Source: Paenibacillus taichungensis
GTDB taxonomy: Bacteria; Bacillota; Bacilli; Paenibacillales; Paenibacillaceae
NCBI RefSeq assembly: GCF_013359905.1
Contig: NZ_JABMCC010000121.1
Location: 868,001 to 932,000, forward strand
Direction: 5' to 3'
DNA: 64,000 bases
In this document: positions 7,923 to 16,695 of the stretch, one piece after another
How positions within the stretch are numbered: position 1 is the first letter of the stretch
Layout of the letters: each line of letters begins with the position of its first letter
The notes under the pieces: model-generated
The model's database searches: none
Seen by the model: only the letters and a program-made list of their open reading frames with translations
What the model was told of the DNA's origin: nothing
Program-made: the position numbers and the translations under genes

Positions 7923-8504
7923 ATGAAAATCGCTTTTGTTTTGTTTGATGGTTTGACTTTCCTTGATTTTGCAGGATTTTATGATGTGATCAATCGGTTG
8001 AATTTCTTTGAACAAACCAAAGGCACAACGTGGGAAACATGTGCGATGACAGATCAGGTTACGGACGAATCAGGCCTAACGTTGAAGGTGGACCGGGTGA
8101 AGCCTAATTTGGCGGAATATGATCTCGTTTTTGTGCCTGGTGGCATGGGAACACGTAAGCTTCGATTCGATGAAGCTTTTGTGGGCTGGCTGAGACAGGC
8201 CGAGAATGTTCCACTGAAGGTATCTGTGTGCACAGGCTCTCTGCTGATGGGGGCAGCGGGGTTTTTAACAGGTAAAAAAGCAACAACGCATCCCAATGTC
8301 TATGAACTGCTTGAGCCATACGTTGCCGAGGTGATTCAAACCCGGATTGTGAAAGACGGAAATGTGATTACAGCCGGCGGGGTAGCGACGTCCATTGATC
8401 TTGGGGTCTATGTTGTAGGTTTGCTTGCAGGCCAGGAAGCTGCAGATAATGTGAAGCTCCAGATCGATTATCCTTATGACATGCAGGGAGTGGTTGAAGC
8501 ATGA
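7923..8504 (+). CDS. DJ-1/PfpI family protein (class I glutamine amidotransferase-like)
   Basis: 193 residues. The nucleophile elbow SVCTGSLLMGAAG places Cys103, with the acidic residue expected early in the chain (FDGLTFLDF, Asp9 and Asp15). Family members act as glyoxalase III, isonitrile hydratase, protease/chaperone or AraC-type regulators; this one has no DNA-binding domain, so an enzyme is more likely. ATG 7923 lies behind GGAGGGCTTCAT. A longer frame from 7863 would run through the end of the preceding small peptide gene. It overlaps the following acetyltransferase by four bases and is likely cotranscribed with it. Confidence 0.85.
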   Translation: MKIAFVLFDGLTFLDFAGFYDVINRLNFFEQTKGTTWETCAMTDQVTDESGLTLKVDRVKPNLAEYDLVFVPGGMGTRKLRFDEAFVGWLRQAENVPLKVSVCTGSLLMGAAGFLTGKKATTHPNVYELLEPYVAEVIQTRIVKDGNVITAGGVATSIDLGVYVVGLLAGQEAADNVKLQIDYPYDMQGVVEA

Positions 8505-9085
8505 ATGGAGGTCAAAAGGAGAACGTGTTCATCCTTCGCAATTTACGCAGAGATGAGGCAGAGAAATATTGGCCTTTACGGCTGGAAGCGCTGAAAAAAC
8601 ATCCGGAAGCCTTCGGGGCTTCATTTGAAATGTCCATTCAGCTTCCCATGAGTGAAGTGCAGGAACGTATACATAATGAAGCTGATGATTACATTCTGGG
8701 TGCATATACAGAAGAAGGCATCCTCGCAGGAACGATGGGGTTCAAAAGAGAACATGGACTAAAGCTGAGGCACAAAGGATACATCTGGGGAGTTTATGTC
8801 TCACCGTCTTATCGTGGATGTGGACTTGCTTCCCGCTTGCTCCGCGAAGTGTTGGATCGGGGCAGGGAATTGGAAGGCATAGAGCAAATCAATCTCAGTG
8901 TGGTTACCACAAACGGGTCAGCAAGGCGATTGTATGAGCAGCATGGATTTGAAACCTATGGCATTGAGCGCAATGCACTGGTCGTTCAGGGAAAAGGTTA
9001 CGATGAAGCGCATATGACGTACTTTTATGCTGAGCGTCGTTTGAATATGAGCGATGAGCATGTTGAAGCAGGTGGTGACTTATGA
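8501..9085 (+). CDS. GNAT family N-acetyltransferase
   Basis: A 194-residue GNAT protein. The acetyl-CoA motif A is visible as VYVSPSYRGCGLASRLLREV (near 96-115), followed by motif B with NGSARRLYEQHGFETYGIE. The substrate is unknown. The start overlaps the DJ-1-like gene (ATGA) and the stop overlaps the kinase-like gene in the same way, so the three form one translational string. Confidence 0.88.
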   Translation: MNGGQKENVFILRNLRRDEAEKYWPLRLEALKKHPEAFGASFEMSIQLPMSEVQERIHNEADDYILGAYTEEGILAGTMGFKREHGLKLRHKGYIWGVYVSPSYRGCGLASRLLREVLDRGRELEGIEQINLSVVTTNGSARRLYEQHGFETYGIERNALVVQGKGYDEAHMTYFYAERRLNMSDEHVEAGGDL

Positions 9086-9966
9086 CGGACACGGTTCAGC
9101 TTGAACTTGACGGCATTCCTTTTGAGTTAAAAGAACCTCATTCATTCGAGTGGATCGCGCGCCTGGGTACTGTATTCCGTGTGTTTGATCAGCAGGATTC
9201 CGGCAATTTGTCCTTTGGTATTCTGGGTCTGGACCGAAAGCGGATATTCGTGAAATATGCTGGAGCGTGCACGATACATGCGAACAGTATAAGTGCACCT
9301 GCCGAAGCGATTCATTATTTGAAATCATCCGTTTCCATATACGAAGATTTGACACATGACACATTGATTCATTTAAAAGACCATTTTGCAACGGAACATG
9401 GCTACGCCTGTGTATTCGATTGGGTGGAAGGAGAATGTCTGCATTCCCATTGGGATTTTCCACCACCAGCCAAGTATGAGGACCCTCGTTCCCCTTATTA
9501 TCGATTCAGACAGCTTTCGGTAAAGACACGTATTCAGGCGATGGAGCGTATTTTGGATTTTCACATCGAAGTGCAACGGAGAGGATATGTGGCTGTCGAT
9601 TTTTACGATGGTAGTCTGATCTATGATTTTGACAAACAAACGATGAAAATATGTGATATTGATTTGTATCGAAAGGGCTCTTTCACGAATACGATGGGAC
9701 GGATGTGGGGATCATCCCGGTTTATGTCTCCTGAGGAATTTGAATTGGGTGCACCAATGGATGGAATCACGAATGTGTTCAACTTAGGAGCGATGGCTTT
9801 CTCCCTGCTGGGTGGAGAGTTGGATCGTTCATATGCCAGATGGGATGCGGGAGAAGCGTTGTACCAGGTGGTTATTCGAGCAGTAGACCCTGAGCGGGCA
9901 AGTCGTTATACATCGGTTGCTGAATTGGGTGAAGCATGGAAAAAAGCCGTGCTGCAGGATCAATAA
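9082..9966 (+). CDS. Protein-kinase-like fold protein
   Basis: 294 residues resembling the Ser/Thr kinase fold: an N-lobe with KRIFVKYAGA carrying the likely ATP lysine, a helix rich in acidic residues, then VAVDFYDGSLIYDF in the catalytic-loop position and KICDIDLYRKGSF in the Mg-binding (DFG) position. FMSPEEFELGA matches the APE region. The catalytic loop keeps an Asp but has Ser where Asn is usual, and DFG reads DID, so activity may be atypical. No transmembrane or PASTA part, so it is cytoplasmic. Coupled to the preceding acetyltransferase. It could phosphorylate a small molecule or protein. Confidence 0.72.
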   Translation: MTDTVQLELDGIPFELKEPHSFEWIARLGTVFRVFDQQDSGNLSFGILGLDRKRIFVKYAGACTIHANSISAPAEAIHYLKSSVSIYEDLTHDTLIHLKDHFATEHGYACVFDWVEGECLHSHWDFPPPAKYEDPRSPYYRFRQLSVKTRIQAMERILDFHIEVQRRGYVAVDFYDGSLIYDFDKQTMKICDIDLYRKGSFTNTMGRMWGSSRFMSPEEFELGAPMDGITNVFNLGAMAFSLLGGELDRSYARWDAGEALYQVVIRAVDPERASRYTSVAELGEAWKKAVLQDQ

Positions 9967-10092
9967 ACGATATTGAATCACTGTCTAGATTTTAAAGTCC
10001 TCAAATATATTACTCATACGCAATTGTGCACATTTGATTCGTATCTGCACGGGATATACCGTATAATGGAAATTAATGAGGGGGTATAGCCA

Positions 10093-10197
10093 ATGTGCAA
10101 ATATACGATATCAGGATTAATAACTGATTTTCTGAAGAAGCATGACGCTCGAAAAAGAAGTGTAGGCGAACCATTATTACAGAGGTTCATACCGTAG
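10093..10197 (+). pseudogene. Probable N-terminal fragment of the next GNAT gene (frameshift)
   Basis: ATG 10093 follows GAGGGGGTATAG and opens a 34-residue frame ending in GEPLLQRFIP, then TAG. The GNAT frame begins three bases later at a start with no good ribosome binding site. Adding one G in CCGTAG (to CCGGTAG, about 10194) would fuse them as RFIPVVMDPIS. The fragment is therefore either the true N-terminus cut off by a one-base deletion, a sequencing error, or a small upstream peptide. Comparison with homologues would settle it. Confidence 0.45.
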
Positions 10198-10199
10198 TT

Positions 10200-10895
10200 A
10201 TGGATCCCATTTCAAACTTTTCACCCATGGATATGATGAAAATTCAGGCAAATACATTGTATACGATGGACAATCAGAAGCGTCTGTTAAGTATTAACGA
10301 ACCGGATGGTGGGCAGGCTCCAGCCTTATTTATAGGGATAACTTCTGTCGGGCAATGCTCTTATTATCATGAGCAGTTGCCGCTCACTCTGATTGAGGAG
10401 CTAGGCTGTGACACTGAGCTTCCGCTCGATATTGCGAAGCTGATTCGGAGAGTGGAGACGTTTAAGCCAGTGAAGAGTGTATGGATGGGCCCGGCTTATG
10501 CATTTCCCGAGAAGTGCGGCGAATGGCATCCGAATGTTCAGCTTATAGAGAGTCATCGTACTTTTCTGCTGGAAAAGCATTTTCCTAATTTAATAGAGCA
10601 TCTGCATGAAAAAATGCCCGTTATTGCTTATGTTATGGAGGATTCGGCTGTCGCTGTATGTTGTTCGGCCCGTGTATCCCAACAGGGTGCTGAGGCTAGT
10701 CTGTATACGGCGCCTAATTTCAGAGGACAGGGTTATGCAGCGGAGGCGGTAAAGTGCTGGCAGTATTATGTTAAAGAGAGCGGGCGCATTCCAATCTATA
10801 GTACATCATGGGATAATATAGCTTCACAAACTGTTGCCCGGAAACTGGGACTAATCCAGTTTGGTGTGGATTTCAACATCACGACTTCGTCATAA
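10200..10895 (+). CDS. GNAT family N-acetyltransferase (possibly 5' truncated)
   Basis: 231 residues. The C-terminal half carries GNAT motif A (EASLYTAPNFRGQGYAAEAV, about 168-187) and motif B (TSWDNIASQTVARKLGLIQFG). The N-terminal half (YTMDNQKRLLSINEPDG, then a Phe/Tyr-rich stretch) looks like the extra domain of two-part GNAT proteins. ATG 10200 has no clear Shine-Dalgarno sequence, unlike almost every other gene here, and a well-initiated short frame sits directly before it; see the entry at 10093. The substrate is unknown. Confidence 0.75.
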   Translation: MDPISNFSPMDMMKIQANTLYTMDNQKRLLSINEPDGGQAPALFIGITSVGQCSYYHEQLPLTLIEELGCDTELPLDIAKLIRRVETFKPVKSVWMGPAYAFPEKCGEWHPNVQLIESHRTFLLEKHFPNLIEHLHEKMPVIAYVMEDSAVAVCCSARVSQQGAEASLYTAPNFRGQGYAAEAVKCWQYYVKESGRIPIYSTSWDNIASQTVARKLGLIQFGVDFNITTSS

Positions 10896-11122
10896 AAGAT
10901 GCAATCATTTGTGTTAAATGAAGGACATCAATCCGCTGTGTTGAAACTTGGGATCAAAAGTTGTTATTGCAGCAATGATTAGGAATTTTGTACAAAAGAA
11001 CCTGCAATAAGTCATTGTAGCGCATATCCGTATCTATCGGGATGAGTATAATTATGATCATAGCTTTGTCGAGTTTATTGAGAGTGCCGTTCATAAGTTT
11101 GAGCAGGGACAGGAGTGATTCC

Positions 11123-11509
11123 ATGATTCGCAAACGTATTGCAAGCGGCACGGTGATGCCGTGTGCAGTGTGGATGTTGGTAGCATGCTCGAATCAGGCG
11201 GAAAGTCATGACGTGAGCTGGAAAATTGATAGCAATCTTCAGCAAATCGTGAACGAAACTGAGATTCTGACCAGCAGTAATCCAGGTGACTATATTGCTG
11301 CTAATACAGAGGCGTATGCACAGATTCTGGATACGGGTGAAGAGGGACTGAACGTTCTGATTCAGCAACTGGAGTCCAGTGCAGATAATGGCCTTAAGGA
11401 ATGGCTTATGGCTCAGGCAAGTACGGAGCTGCTCGGAGAGCGTAACCCCGTGGAACGCTGGCAAAGTGGCAAAGACTGGCTCAGACAGTATAAAATAAAG
11501 GTAGAATAA
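11123..11509 (+). CDS. Small predicted lipoprotein
   Basis: 128 residues from ATG 11123, which has GGGACAGGAG upstream. The N-terminus MIRKRIASGTVMPCAVWMLVACS is a basic, then hydrophobic leader ending in the lipobox LVAC, with Cys22 as the lipidated residue. The mature part is helical and charged (LQQIVNETEILTSS, VLIQQLESSADNG, RWQSGKDWLRQY). I do not recognise a domain. A longer frame from 11042 would bury the signal peptide. It stands alone; an unusual feature is the short tract between hydrophobic core and lipobox (Trp-Met-Leu-Val). Confidence 0.68.
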   Translation: MIRKRIASGTVMPCAVWMLVACSNQAESHDVSWKIDSNLQQIVNETEILTSSNPGDYIAANTEAYAQILDTGEEGLNVLIQQLESSADNGLKEWLMAQASTELLGERNPVERWQSGKDWLRQYKIKVE

Positions 11510-11759
11510 TGGCTCATCATCATTAGTGCATGACTTACAGCGAAGGTTGTGGAGGGAACGGAATCGATTCTGAAGAAGCTCAAGAAAATTTGGAGATAAC
11601 AGCGATCGAAAGAACGATCCGTAACCGAAACGATCACTGCAGGTCGTCAAACGTTAACGTCTGTGATGACCCAGAATAACATAACTCACCTCCCAGTCAT
11701 CATGAGCAGGAATGAGAGGTTCCAGGAACCTGAAAGAATACGTTATAGAGGTGAAACCC

Positions 11760-12536
11760 TTGAAGAAGAAAATTGCATTTTTTGACTCGGGAATCGGTGG
11801 TTTAACCGTCTTGCATAAGGCTTTGCATCAATTCCCTGAAGAAGCGTTTCTGTATTATGCCGATACATTGCATGTTCCTTATGGGACCAAGTCCGCCGAT
11901 GAGGTTAGAGGACATATCTTCAATTGTGTGGAGGCTATTGTTCAGGAAAATGTGCAAGCGATCGTGATTGCCTGCAATACAGCGACCAGTCTGACCGTAA
12001 AGGATTTGCGTGCCAAGTATGATATCCCAGTTATCGGGATGGAGCCTGCTGTGAAACCAGCTGTGGAAATGAATCGAAGAACCGGCAAAAGAGTGCTTGT
12101 ATTTGCTACAGCCCTGACTTTGAGTCAAACGAAATATCATGAATTGGTATCCCGTGTGGATGATCACCATAGTGTTGATTCCATTCCATTACCAGAACTA
12201 GTGGAATGGTGTGAACAGTTGGATTTTGATCCACAGAAGATTGCGGCATATTTCCGCCTCAAACTGACTGATCTTGATCTGAGCTTATACGGTACAGTTG
12301 TACTTGGCTGCACGCATTATCCGTTCTACACTTCGATTCTTCGTACGGTTCTGCCAGATCATATTCAGATTATTGATGGTAGTACGGGAACAGTTAACCG
12401 CTTGAAGCAGCTTCTTGGGTTGGCAGAACAAAAGGGCGTGTGGACAGAGGATAAGGTTACTTTTCTTAGTTCATCTGGCCGTTCGGAAGACCAGAAGAAT
12501 ATGAGAATTGCACTCCAATATCTGGAGAAGTATTGA
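11760..12536 (+). CDS. murI: Glutamate racemase
   Basis: A 258-residue cofactor-independent racemase making D-glutamate for peptidoglycan. Seen: FFDSGIGGLTV with Asp9, the first catalytic Cys72 in ACNTATS, the second Cys184 in GCTHYPF, and an active-site DGSTGTV near the end. The TTG at 11760 is preceded by AGAGGTG at good spacing; GTG 11751 and ATG 11712 are in frame but less likely. Bacillales often have two racemases (RacE and YrpC types); I cannot tell which this is. The gene stands 30 bases from the phosphatase gene and may share its transcript. Confidence 0.9.
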   Translation: MKKKIAFFDSGIGGLTVLHKALHQFPEEAFLYYADTLHVPYGTKSADEVRGHIFNCVEAIVQENVQAIVIACNTATSLTVKDLRAKYDIPVIGMEPAVKPAVEMNRRTGKRVLVFATALTLSQTKYHELVSRVDDHHSVDSIPLPELVEWCEQLDFDPQKIAAYFRLKLTDLDLSLYGTVVLGCTHYPFYTSILRTVLPDHIQIIDGSTGTVNRLKQLLGLAEQKGVWTEDKVTFLSSSGRSEDQKNMRIALQYLEKY

Positions 12537-12568
12537 ATGTAAATTGAATCAACAGGAGGTGAGGGGCG

Positions 12569-13120
12569 ATGCAGGCTATTTATCTCATTCGTCATGCCAA
12601 AGCAACAGGGCAAGAACCAGACGCCGAGCTTACGGATGAAGGACTTCATCAGGCCGAAGAACTTGCTGAGATGTTGGCGGAGCACCCAATCCAATACATT
12701 CTGTCGAGTCCGTGGAAAAGGGCACTTCAGACCGCTGCCCCACTGGGCAAAACCGTCCTGCAACATATACATACGGATGAACGTCTTCAAGAAAGGGTGC
12801 TTAGTTCCCTTCATCTGGATAATTGGATGGATGTGCTTGAACGTACATACACGGACGAAGACTGGACAGAAGAAGGTGGTGAATCTTCTCGTTTGGCGAC
12901 AGCTCGGGGCCTTGAGGTGCTGGACGAGCTGTGGAGCAGGCCGGAGCATAGCGGGGCTGTGATTACACACGGCAATCTGTTATCTCTGCTCATCCGCAGT
13001 CATAATGCATCCTTTGGATTCGAGGAGTGGAAAAATCTATCTAATCCTGATGTATATGTCCTGGAAAAACAGCAGGGGGATAAAGTTACACACAGCATTC
13101 GCCGTATATGGCGAAGTTAA
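12569..13120 (+). CDS. Histidine phosphatase family protein
   Basis: A 183-residue member of the phosphoglycerate-mutase-like superfamily. The phosphohistidine motif is LIRHAKATGQ (His9), followed by Arg in SSPWKRALQTA, and the second His in VITHGNLLSLL. The set RH, R, H is complete, so it should be an active phosphatase. The substrate is not shown by the sequence. Strong AGGAGGTGAGG lies before ATG 12569. It is probably cotranscribed with murI, and a hairpin terminator follows. Confidence 0.9.
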   Translation: MQAIYLIRHAKATGQEPDAELTDEGLHQAEELAEMLAEHPIQYILSSPWKRALQTAAPLGKTVLQHIHTDERLQERVLSSLHLDNWMDVLERTYTDEDWTEEGGESSRLATARGLEVLDELWSRPEHSGAVITHGNLLSLLIRSHNASFGFEEWKNLSNPDVYVLEKQQGDKVTHSIRRIWRS

Positions 13121-13126
13121 ACATAA

Positions 13127-13171
13127 AGAGAGTGCTCCAGCGATTTTTGAGATCGGCTAGAACACTCTTTT
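13127..13171. terminator. Bidirectional terminator between phosphatase and DUF423 genes
   Basis: AAGAGAGTG pairs with CACTCTTTT, with an inner CGAT/ATCG part; T runs exist on one side and A-rich bases on the other. It serves the convergent genes on both strands. Confidence 0.75.
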
Positions 13172-13189
13172 CAGTTTACGATGTTGGTT

Positions 13190-13552
13190 TTACAAAGCGG
13201 CAACTAATAACATCACCCAACCGGCCAAGAAAGCTACTCCGCCCAGGGGTGTGATCGCCCCCAGTTTTCGAACGCCAGTTACGCTTAGGACATATAGACT
13301 GCCTGAGAACAAGAGGATGCCGGCGAATAGCAACCATCCAGCCAGCAACACAAGAGATGGCTGCTCCAGTCGATCAGCGAGCAGTCCGAGCAGGATGATT
13401 CCGATTCCGTGAACAAGGTGATACTGAACGCCAGTCTCGTATATTTTGATCATGTCAGCAGACAATCTGCGTTTGAGCGCATGTGCACCGAAAGCTCCAA
13501 GGGCAACAGCAAGAAACATCATGATACTTCCAAGTATAATCAAGGTCTGCAT
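13190..13552 (-). CDS. DUF423 small integral membrane protein
   Basis: 120 residues with four hydrophobic helices (about 3-24, 44-60, 66-86 and 96-118) and the conserved GAFGAHALK and YETGVQYHLVHG signatures of DUF423. The function of the family is not established. ATG 13552 on the minus strand follows AAAAGGAGAAAAGACCAC; the longer frame from 13600 lacks this. It is encoded downstream of coaA on the same strand with a gap of 56 bases. Confidence 0.9.
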   Translation of the reverse strand: MQTLIILGSIMMFLAVALGAFGAHALKRRLSADMIKIYETGVQYHLVHGIGIILLGLLADRLEQPSLVLLAGWLLFAGILLFSGSLYVLSVTGVRKLGAITPLGGVAFLAGWVMLLVAAL

Positions 13553-13608
13553 GTGGTCTTTTCTCCTTTTAATAGTATTAAGCAGAATATTTCTGCTCAT
13601 TATGACGC

Positions 13609-14538
13609 TTATAGCTTACGCAATTGAATGCGCTGAATCGAATGGTCCGCTTCTTTTTTCAAAATCAGTCTGGCTCGTCCTTTAGTTGGCAGGATATTTT
13701 CGTGCAGGTTTTTGGCATTAATATCTTTCCAGATCTGACTTGCCGTAAGAACAGCCTCATCTTCTTCCAGATTGGCAAAACGACTGTGGAAGAAGGAATT
13801 CTCATTCTGAAACGCTGTATTGCGTAGCAACTTGAAACGTTCAATGTACCAGTGACGGATATGCTCCTCTTCCGCATCGATATAGATGGAGAAGTCAAAA
13901 AAATCACTGACCAACAGTGGGGTTTCCTTTTTAACCTGGAGCACGTTAATTCCTTCAATAATGAGGATATCCGGCTGACATATGGCATTTTCTTCACCTG
14001 CAATGACGTCGTAGGCAAGATGGGAGTAAACGGGAGCCATCACTTCGGGTTTGCCTGATTTGACATCACCCATGAACTGAATCAGTGACTTGATATCGTA
14101 ACTTTCCGGGAATCCCTTCCGGTTCATAATGCCTTTCTCTTGCAGCACGGCATTAGGATACAGGAAACCATCCGTTGTGACCAGATCCACCTTGGGATTT
14201 CCTTTACCTCTTGCAAGCATAGCCTGGAGCAGGCGGGCAGTTGTACTTTTGCCCACGGCAACACTGCCCCCAATACCGATAATGTAGGGAGCGTGATGTG
14301 CTTCTTTTTTAAAAAAAGATGCCGTTAAGCGATTCAGCTCTCGTGAAGCACCTGCATATAAGTCAATAAAGTGGGTAAGAGGTAGATAAATATCCTCAAC
14401 TTCTTGAATGGATACCTCTTCATTTAATCCCTTTAGCTGTTCCAATTCCGCTTTCGTTAGTGGAAGAGTGGTCTGATATTTCTTCAAGTCAGCCCATTCC
14501 TTGCGGTTAAACTCGGTGTAAGGAGAGTATAAATTCAT
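13609..14538 (-). CDS. coaA: Type I pantothenate kinase
   Basis: A 309-residue prokaryotic type I PanK that phosphorylates pantothenate, the first step of CoA synthesis. Seen: Walker A GSVAVGKST at about 91-99, VTTDGFLYPN downstream, and the family block GFPESYD then DILIIEGINVLQ. Length is standard (E. coli CoaA 316). ATG 14538 follows a weak GCGGGATCTC; an upstream ATG at 14577 adds 13 residues without support. The gene reads away from the DUF3891 gene across a shared 190-base promoter region containing a 10-bp inverted repeat. Confidence 0.93.
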   Translation of the reverse strand: MNLYSPYTEFNRKEWADLKKYQTTLPLTKAELEQLKGLNEEVSIQEVEDIYLPLTHFIDLYAGASRELNRLTASFFKKEAHHAPYIIGIGGSVAVGKSTTARLLQAMLARGKGNPKVDLVTTDGFLYPNAVLQEKGIMNRKGFPESYDIKSLIQFMGDVKSGKPEVMAPVYSHLAYDVIAGEENAICQPDILIIEGINVLQVKKETPLLVSDFFDFSIYIDAEEEHIRHWYIERFKLLRNTAFQNENSFFHSRFANLEEDEAVLTASQIWKDINAKNLHENILPTKGRARLILKKEADHSIQRIQLRKL

Positions 14539-14593
14539 GAGATCCCGCTTTCTGTATGTAATGTTATGTTGGCACAATCATTAGTGTACCAAA

Positions 14594-14650
14594 TTTCAGG
14601 GAACTGACAACACCTTTACATTGATGGCTCCATTAGTATATTCCCTGAAA
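14594..14650. promoter_or_regulatory. Inverted repeat in the coaA/DUF3891 divergent region
   Basis: TTTCAGGGAA at 14594-14603 is repeated as its exact complement TTCCCTGAAA at 14641-14650, with 37 bases between. Placed between two divergent genes, it could be a pair of half-sites for a looping regulator or an operator. I do not recognise the motif. Confidence 0.45.
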
Positions 14651-14732
14651 GTTGAATGAAAAGCAACTTATAGGAAATTGTAAACCAAATTATGTTAAAG
14701 TCAACGTATACCATGCGGGAGGGTGACAGCAA

Positions 14733-15518
14733 ATGATCGTATATGAGAGAGAGCATGATTTTGTTTTGACCGCACAGCATGAACATGGACTAGTAGCCGG
14801 AGAAATGGCTTCCCATTGGAAAACGGAATTGTTAACTGATGAAGCTCATCGAGAAGATCTGATTTTTGCCGCAAAAGAGCATGATCGGGGATGGATTGAA
14901 CTGGATTCTGCTCCATTCTGGAATGATTATAGTCAGATACCGTATTCGTTTCGTGATTTCCCGCTACGTCCAAGATTTGTATTTTACCGTAAAGGTATTG
15001 AAGAGGTTCGGGAGAAAAACTTGTACGCCGGGTTGTTGTGCAGCATGATGTATACAGATTTGTTTCAAAACAACCTTGGTGCTAACGCCAATGATGATGA
15101 AGACATTAGGGAATATCTGAACGATGAACGGGAGCATCAGTTACGTATGGAACAGCAGCTTGGTGGTGGTGAAGCGTTGAAGCTTAGGCTGAAACATGAT
15201 TTAGAAATTATGCTATTTTGTGATCAGCTCAGCCTTTTTCTCTGTATGGAGGAACCCGGAACACCTGCTGCACGTTATGATTTTTTCGCTGATGGACTGG
15301 GCTCTACCTTCGATGCCTGTTCAAGGCAGCCCATTCAGGCCGAGTGGCTTTCCAATGAGAAAGTAGGATTGTCTTTTGTGCCGTTTGATGAGGACTTTAC
15401 AGTCGTTATGCCTTACAAATCGGTGCCGAAAGCAAGTATTCGCAAATTTGGTCTGCTGCAGGCTTATCGCCGTGCCGAGTGGAAAGAGCGTCGGGTGTTA
15501 ATTACAGGCATGAGCTGA
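14733..15518 (+). CDS. DUF3891 family protein
   Basis: 261 residues beginning MIVYEREHDFVLTAQHEHGLVAGEMA, followed by AAKEHDRGWIELD; both His-rich blocks are typical of DUF3891. The paired HEHG and EHDRGW motifs look like a metal site (HD-like), so a hydrolase is possible, but no activity is established. No signal peptide or membrane segment. GGGAGGGTGACAGCAA precedes ATG 14733. Monocistronic, with a hairpin after it. Confidence 0.82.
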   Translation: MIVYEREHDFVLTAQHEHGLVAGEMASHWKTELLTDEAHREDLIFAAKEHDRGWIELDSAPFWNDYSQIPYSFRDFPLRPRFVFYRKGIEEVREKNLYAGLLCSMMYTDLFQNNLGANANDDEDIREYLNDEREHQLRMEQQLGGGEALKLRLKHDLEIMLFCDQLSLFLCMEEPGTPAARYDFFADGLGSTFDACSRQPIQAEWLSNEKVGLSFVPFDEDFTVVMPYKSVPKASIRKFGLLQAYRRAEWKERRVLITGMS

Positions 15519-15564
15519 GTGGCGCATATTTGATATTTGGTTCAGTATTGCATACATCATAAAT

Positions 15565-15600
15565 AGGCGGGCTTCCGAAATTTCCGGTGTCCGTCTTTCG
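15565..15600 (+). terminator. Terminator after the DUF3891 gene
   Basis: GGCGGGCTTCCGAA pairs imperfectly (several G-U type positions) with TTCCGGTGTCCGTC, then TTTCG. Weak T tract. Confidence 0.5.
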
Positions 15601-15787
15601 TATGCGTTTATATCAAAATTGACGTTGCAGATAATCAGGAAAGTTCAGAGAGATTCGGAATAGAGATTGAAGCAGGAGAATCTATCTATGTACCAGAAGT
15701 GTTAGTGTACAACGAAGTATATAAGCTTAATTCTATGTATGAATTGCAATGGATTAGGTTCTGTATAAGGCAACTGGGAGGATAAAC

Positions 15788-16282
15788 ATGGACATTAGAA
15801 CTGAGATTTTAACGATGTGTATGATATGGGACAAACAAAATGATCAGGTGCTATTAATGAATCGACCCAACCAAAAAGGATTTCCGGGATACATTGCTCC
15901 TGGAGGGAAAGTTGATTTTCCAGAAAGTATTGTGGATGGTGCCGTGCGAGAAGTTAAAGAGGAAACAGGACTTGTGGTGAAAGAGATTACATACAAAGGT
16001 CTTGATGAATTTTGTGATCCGGAGCAAGGATTGCGTTATATGGTATTTAATTACGTGGCTACTTCTTATGAGGGGGAGCTACTGAGCGAGCCGCCTGAAG
16101 GTGAACTGTTGTGGGTGTCTTTAGGTCAAGCGCTAGAACTGCCTATGCAGGATTGGTTTGCGGAACGTTTCCCACGATTTTTTCAAGCAGGTACGTTTGA
16201 GCGGAGTGTAATATGGGAGAAATCAACCGGACGTACACTGAAAGAGACGTTTATGGTGTATAGTGATTCGGTTCTTGAATAA
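15788..16282 (+). CDS. Nudix hydrolase (MutT-like)
   Basis: 164 residues. The Nudix box fits GX5EX7REUXEEXGU exactly at residues 40-62: Gly40, Glu46, Arg54-Glu55, Glu58-Glu59 and Gly61. The start of the chain (ILTMCMIWDKQNDQVLLMNRPN) resembles 8-oxo-dGTP diphosphatase-like proteins of Bacillales. It hydrolyses a nucleoside diphosphate linked to some group; the exact substrate is unknown. AACTGGGAGGATAAAC precedes the ATG. Confidence 0.9.
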   Translation: MDIRTEILTMCMIWDKQNDQVLLMNRPNQKGFPGYIAPGGKVDFPESIVDGAVREVKEETGLVVKEITYKGLDEFCDPEQGLRYMVFNYVATSYEGELLSEPPEGELLWVSLGQALELPMQDWFAERFPRFFQAGTFERSVIWEKSTGRTLKETFMVYSDSVLE

Positions 16283-16326
16283 AGTGAAGTCAAATAATTC
16301 AAAACGCTCAGGAGGCGGAAGAAAAT

Positions 16327-16695
16327 ATGGGATACCAGCATGCACTGGAAGGATACATTGCAGCGACAAATACACATGACTTTGATGAGGTAAGCAAATG
16401 GTTATCACCGGATGCCGTATATTGGTTTACGGGAACGTCTTGTACTACCCTTAACGAAATTCGGGCTTATTTTGAAAACGCTTGGGAGACAGTCAAGGAT
16501 GAGGTATATCGTGCAGAAGATGTCACGTGGATTACGACTGGCGAAGAGCAGGCAGTCTGTATTTATACCTATCACTGGAAAGGAATGTATCAAGGGCAGC
16601 TGGCTGCTGGAAAAGGTCGGGCTACCAATGTATTTGTTGCAGGCATCAACGGAGAATGGAAATTAATACATGAACATTTAAGTGCGGGTGAATAA
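16327..16695 (+). CDS. NTF2/SnoaL-like protein (DUF4440-type)
   Basis: 122 residues with the alpha+beta cone layout: an N-terminal helix (YQHALEGYIAATNTHDFDEV), a WLSPDAVYWF strand block, then the C-terminal strands WITTGEEQAVCIYTYHWKG and GEWKLIHEHLS. Such proteins bind small hydrophobic ligands or act as isomerases or hydrolases, and none can be named here. The gene lies 44 bases after the Nudix gene with a GGAGGCGGAAG site, so it is probably cotranscribed. Confidence 0.75.
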   Translation: MGYQHALEGYIAATNTHDFDEVSKWLSPDAVYWFTGTSCTTLNEIRAYFENAWETVKDEVYRAEDVTWITTGEEQAVCIYTYHWKGMYQGQLAAGKGRATNVFVAGINGEWKLIHEHLSAGE

